From the NCBI GenBank assembly GCA_900545865.1, contig URAN01000005.1:18508-82507 (forward strand): a DNA stretch of 64,000 nucleotides, in the 5' to 3' direction. Source of the stretch: an uncultured Eubacteriales bacterium. Lineage in GTDB: Bacteria; Bacillota; Clostridia; Monoglobales; Monoglobaceae. The notes beneath the pieces were generated by a model that did no database searches, was not told the origin of the DNA, and saw nothing but the letters and a program-made list of their open reading frames with translations. Of the stretch, positions 61,790-64,000 are shown piece by piece. The position numbers and the translations under genes were made by a program. The first letter of the stretch is position 1; each line of letters begins with the position of its first letter.

Positions 61790-62230
61790 ATGATGAAGAT
61801 AGCAATAGGCAGTGACCACGGCGGCGTAAATCTCAAAGCGTATATTAAAGATTACCTGACCGAAAACGGATATGAGTATGAGGATTTCGGAACGGATTTT
61901 GATGTTCCGGCGGATTATCCCGATATAGCCGAGGTTGTTGCAAAATCGGTGCGTGACAAGGATTTTGACTGTGGAATACTAATCTGCGGAACGGGAATAG
62001 GAATGAGCATTGCGGCAAACAAGGTGTCGGGTATTCGTGCGGCGCACGTTACGGATTGTTACAGCGCAAGAATGGCGAAACAGCACAACAACGCACATAT
62101 AATTTGTCTCGGCGAGAGAATAACGGGCTGTGACTTGGCTCTTGAAATAGTAAAATCGTATCTCGGTGAGGAGTTTGCCGGCGGCAGACACGCGCGCCGT
62201 GTCGATAAAATCAGTGCGCTTGAAAAATAG
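61790..62230 (+). CDS. rpiB: Ribose-5-phosphate isomerase B
   Basis: This 146-residue protein starts at ATG 61790 or the adjacent ATG 61793, after TAGGAGGA. It has the RpiB motifs MKIAIGSDHGGVNLK, the catalytic CGTGIGMSIAANKV (Cys near 67) and GIRAAHVTDCYSARMAKQHN. It interconverts ribose- and ribulose-5-phosphate in the non-oxidative pentose phosphate pathway. It is divergent from pgcA and 64 bases upstream of the radical SAM gene. Confidence 0.96.
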   Translation: MMKIAIGSDHGGVNLKAYIKDYLTENGYEYEDFGTDFDVPADYPDIAEVVAKSVRDKDFDCGILICGTGIGMSIAANKVSGIRAAHVTDCYSARMAKQHNNAHIICLGERITGCDLALEIVKSYLGEEFAGGRHARRVDKISALEK

Positions 62231-62294
62231 TAGTAACGATTGAACGATTCCGCCCGAGACGGAAATATACCGATAATGAAAGGATATGGTATGA

Positions 62295-62897
62295 ATGACG
62301 ATAACGTATGAACTCGGAGATTCGCTTTATGTGAACATTACGAACAGATGCAGCAACGATTGCTCTTTTTGTGTGCGCAACGAGCATAACGGCGTAAACG
62401 GCAAGGATAATCTTTGGCTCGACCGCGAACCGACCGTTGACGAGATAAAAGCCGATTTTGAAAAGCGTGACCTCAAAAAGTATGACGCGGTGGTATTCTG
62501 CGGCTATGGCGAGCCGATGATGAGAGCCGAGGTTGTGATTGTGGTCGCAAAATGGCTTAAAGAAAAGATGCCGAATCTTCCGATACGCATAAATACGAAC
62601 GGACAGGCAAATATGATATATAAAAAGGACATCACGCCACAGCTTAAAGGAATAATCGACTGTGTTTCAATCAGCCTGAACGAAGAAAACGCCGAAAAGT
62701 ATCAGAAAATATGCAAGAGCGTTTTCGGCGAAGCGGCGTATGAGGGAATACTCGAATTTGCGCGGCTGGCAAAGCGGTATGTGCCGAGCGTTGTATTTTC
62801 GGTTGTTGACATATTACCGAAAGACGAAATCGAGCATTGCCGCAAAATAGCCGAGGAATGCGGAGTATCGTTCCGCGTGCGCGAATTTATAGAATAA
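62295..62897 (+). CDS. TatD-associated radical SAM protein
   Basis: This 200-residue protein has an early CSNDCSFC (CxxxCxxC, residues 18-25) that binds the radical SAM 4Fe-4S cluster, followed by VVFCGYGEPMMR, the SAM-binding glycine motif, and INTNGQANMIYKK. The short length, with no extra C-terminal Fe-S cluster, and the linkage to tatD fit the TIGR04038 TatD-linked radical SAM family. Its substrate is unknown. Confidence 0.85.
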   Translation: MTITYELGDSLYVNITNRCSNDCSFCVRNEHNGVNGKDNLWLDREPTVDEIKADFEKRDLKKYDAVVFCGYGEPMMRAEVVIVVAKWLKEKMPNLPIRINTNGQANMIYKKDITPQLKGIIDCVSISLNEENAEKYQKICKSVFGEAAYEGILEFARLAKRYVPSVVFSVVDILPKDEIEHCRKIAEECGVSFRVREFIE

Positions 62898-62950
62898 GTA
62901 AAAGACCGATTTAAACTACGGAGGTACAGGAGAATTTCTCCGAATAATTT

Positions 62951-63868
62951 ATGATAGAATTGCACGATATTACAATAAATAAAAAAGATGAACTTAACCG
63001 ATTTTTGCATCTGCGCCAGAACGGCGCGGCAGAGCTTTCTTTTACTAATATTTTTATGTGGCGAAAGTCATATGATATGAAATACGCAATAGTCGATGAT
63101 ATGCTTTGCACAACGGCGGCGTATGCCGATGATGAGCCGCGGTGTTTTTCTTTTCCCATCGGCTTTACCGATGAATTCGGAAAAGAGCGCGATATAAGAC
63201 CGGCTCTGACAGAGATTATCGGATATTTTAAAAGCCGCGGCGAAAGACCGATTATGAGGTTTTCGAGCGAACGAGAGGTTGAGCATCTCAACCGCGAGTT
63301 CCCCGATATGTTCGAAATTCGCGAGGAACGCGACGCGTTCGACTATGTTTATAAAACAGATGATTTAATACGGCTTTCGGGCAAGAAATACCACGCGAAA
63401 AAGAATCATATAAATAAGTTTAAAAAACTCTATCCCGACTTTGAATATGTAAGTCTCGGGAAAAGTGACGGCGATGAAGTGCTTGAACTTTTTAACAGCT
63501 GGCGCAGTAACAAAGAGGTCGAAACCGAGGGGCTTGACGATGAGTTTGACGCGATAAAAGACCTTGTGACAAATATGGACGAGCTTGGGGTTGTCGGCGG
63601 CGGAATCAGAGTCGGCGGAAGGCTTGCGGCGTTTTCTTTCGGCGAGGCGTTGGATGATAAAATGGCTCTTATTCACCTCGAACACGCGGATAACGCGTAT
63701 GAGGGGGCTTTTACCGTTATGAACCAACAGTTTTTGGAACACGAATGGAGCGGTTTTGAATTTGTGAACCGTGAAGAAGATATGGGAATCGAAGGTATGC
63801 GAAAGGCAAAGCTTTCGTATCATCCTTGTATGATGATTAAAAAATACGTTGCCGAGGCAAAAAAATAA
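62951..63868 (+). CDS. DUF2156 protein (GNAT-like, phosphatidylglycerol lysyltransferase C-terminal type)
   Basis: This 305-residue soluble protein has two GNAT-like halves. The segments SFTNIFMWRKSYDMKYAIVD (30-49), YHAKKNHINKFKKLYPDF (146-163) and FEFVNREEDMGIEGMRKAKL (273-292) are characteristic of the DUF2156 family, which is related to the transferase part of MprF. Without the MprF membrane domain it probably transfers an acyl or aminoacyl group to an unknown acceptor. No good ribosome-binding site was found, so the start may differ slightly. Confidence 0.85.
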   Translation: MIELHDITINKKDELNRFLHLRQNGAAELSFTNIFMWRKSYDMKYAIVDDMLCTTAAYADDEPRCFSFPIGFTDEFGKERDIRPALTEIIGYFKSRGERPIMRFSSEREVEHLNREFPDMFEIREERDAFDYVYKTDDLIRLSGKKYHAKKNHINKFKKLYPDFEYVSLGKSDGDEVLELFNSWRSNKEVETEGLDDEFDAIKDLVTNMDELGVVGGGIRVGGRLAAFSFGEALDDKMALIHLEHADNAYEGAFTVMNQQFLEHEWSGFEFVNREEDMGIEGMRKAKLSYHPCMMIKKYVAEAKK

Positions 63869-63871
63869 TGC

Positions 63872-64000
63872 AAAATTGAAAATTGAAAATTGAAAATGCG
63901 ACCCCGACACTCCACATGAACGAACGACACAAATTAACGGAATTAACACGGTTTTTGAATGAGTTAATTTTTTGTGAATTTCGACATAAACCCGTAGGGG
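63872..64000 (+). repeat. Tandem octamer and start of a dispersed repeat at the window edge
   Basis: AAAATTGA occurs three times in tandem from 63875. From 63960 the GTTAATTTTTTGTGAATT ... CCCGTAGGGG sequence repeats the one at 33722. The repeat runs off the window. There is no gene in this stretch. Confidence 0.6.

Overview
The window reads as the chromosome of an anaerobic, spore-forming-lineage Clostridia (Firmicutes). The evidence is a sporulation sigma factor (sigH), the 3' end of spoIVB, two [FeFe]-hydrogenases, pta-ackA acetate fermentation, a large Gram-positive-type SRP RNA, S-layer-homology surface proteins, and many consensus -35/-10 promoters with 17-bp spacers. I cannot name the species.

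Region 1 (1 to about 17.9 kb) is the right-hand part of an integrated mobile element, visibly AT-richer than the rest. It carries a DNA methyltransferase, a DUF4143-type ATPase behind a striking array of 23-bp repeats, and a replication/recombination module (DUF932-like protein, YqaJ exonuclease, RecD2-like helicase, probable single-strand annealing protein, CHC2/Toprim primase-like protein). Next come a Phd-like antitoxin, an XRE regulator, a Tn916-style sigma/HTH pair, a hairpin-rich noncoding stretch, a DUF6870 protein, and an operon of three large serine recombinases. No conjugation genes are in view; the left end lies outside. The element ends inside spoIVB: the 39 C-terminal codons of that gene, beginning at the active-site serine motif, follow the last recombinase directly.

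Region 2 (18 to 27.4 kb) holds a decayed transposase, an AraC regulator, sigH, pta-ackA, tmcAL (tRNA-Met cytidine acetate ligase), and a translationally coupled trio related to HisD, HisB (IGPD) and a HAD phosphatase. The first two lack conserved catalytic or metal-binding residues.

Region 3 (27.4 to 35.3 kb) holds a secreted sialate O-acetylesterase-like lipoprotein, smpB, an alpha/beta hydrolase, ssrA (tmRNA), an AraC pseudogene, a LysR regulator, a phosphodiesterase and an APH-like kinase.

Region 4 (35.3 to 43.7 kb) is a hydrogen-sensing/hydrogenase cluster: a thioredoxin-like ferredoxin, a PAS-containing group C (sensory) [FeFe]-hydrogenase, a SpoIIE-type phosphatase and a group B [FeFe]-hydrogenase. 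Dispersed repeats and an SLH gene remnant interrupt it. A HAD hydrolase and a Suv3-like RNA helicase follow.

Region 5 (43.7 to 64 kb) holds the SRP RNA, dnaX, ybaB, and a cobalamin riboswitch lying upstream of a giant SLH surface protein with a transcobalamin-like DUF4430 domain. After that come rplU-rpmA-obgE, a DeoR-regulated MFS transporter, secD-secF, tatD, pgcA, rpiB, a TatD-associated radical SAM protein and a DUF2156 protein.

A composite family of intergenic repeats recurs at about 19.4, 33.7, 38.5, 40.6, 46.9 and 64 kb. The best candidates for something undescribed are the HisD/HisB/HAD-like trio, the B12-riboswitch/DUF4430 surface protein pairing, the spoIVB-interrupting element, and the phased repeats at the ATPase promoter.
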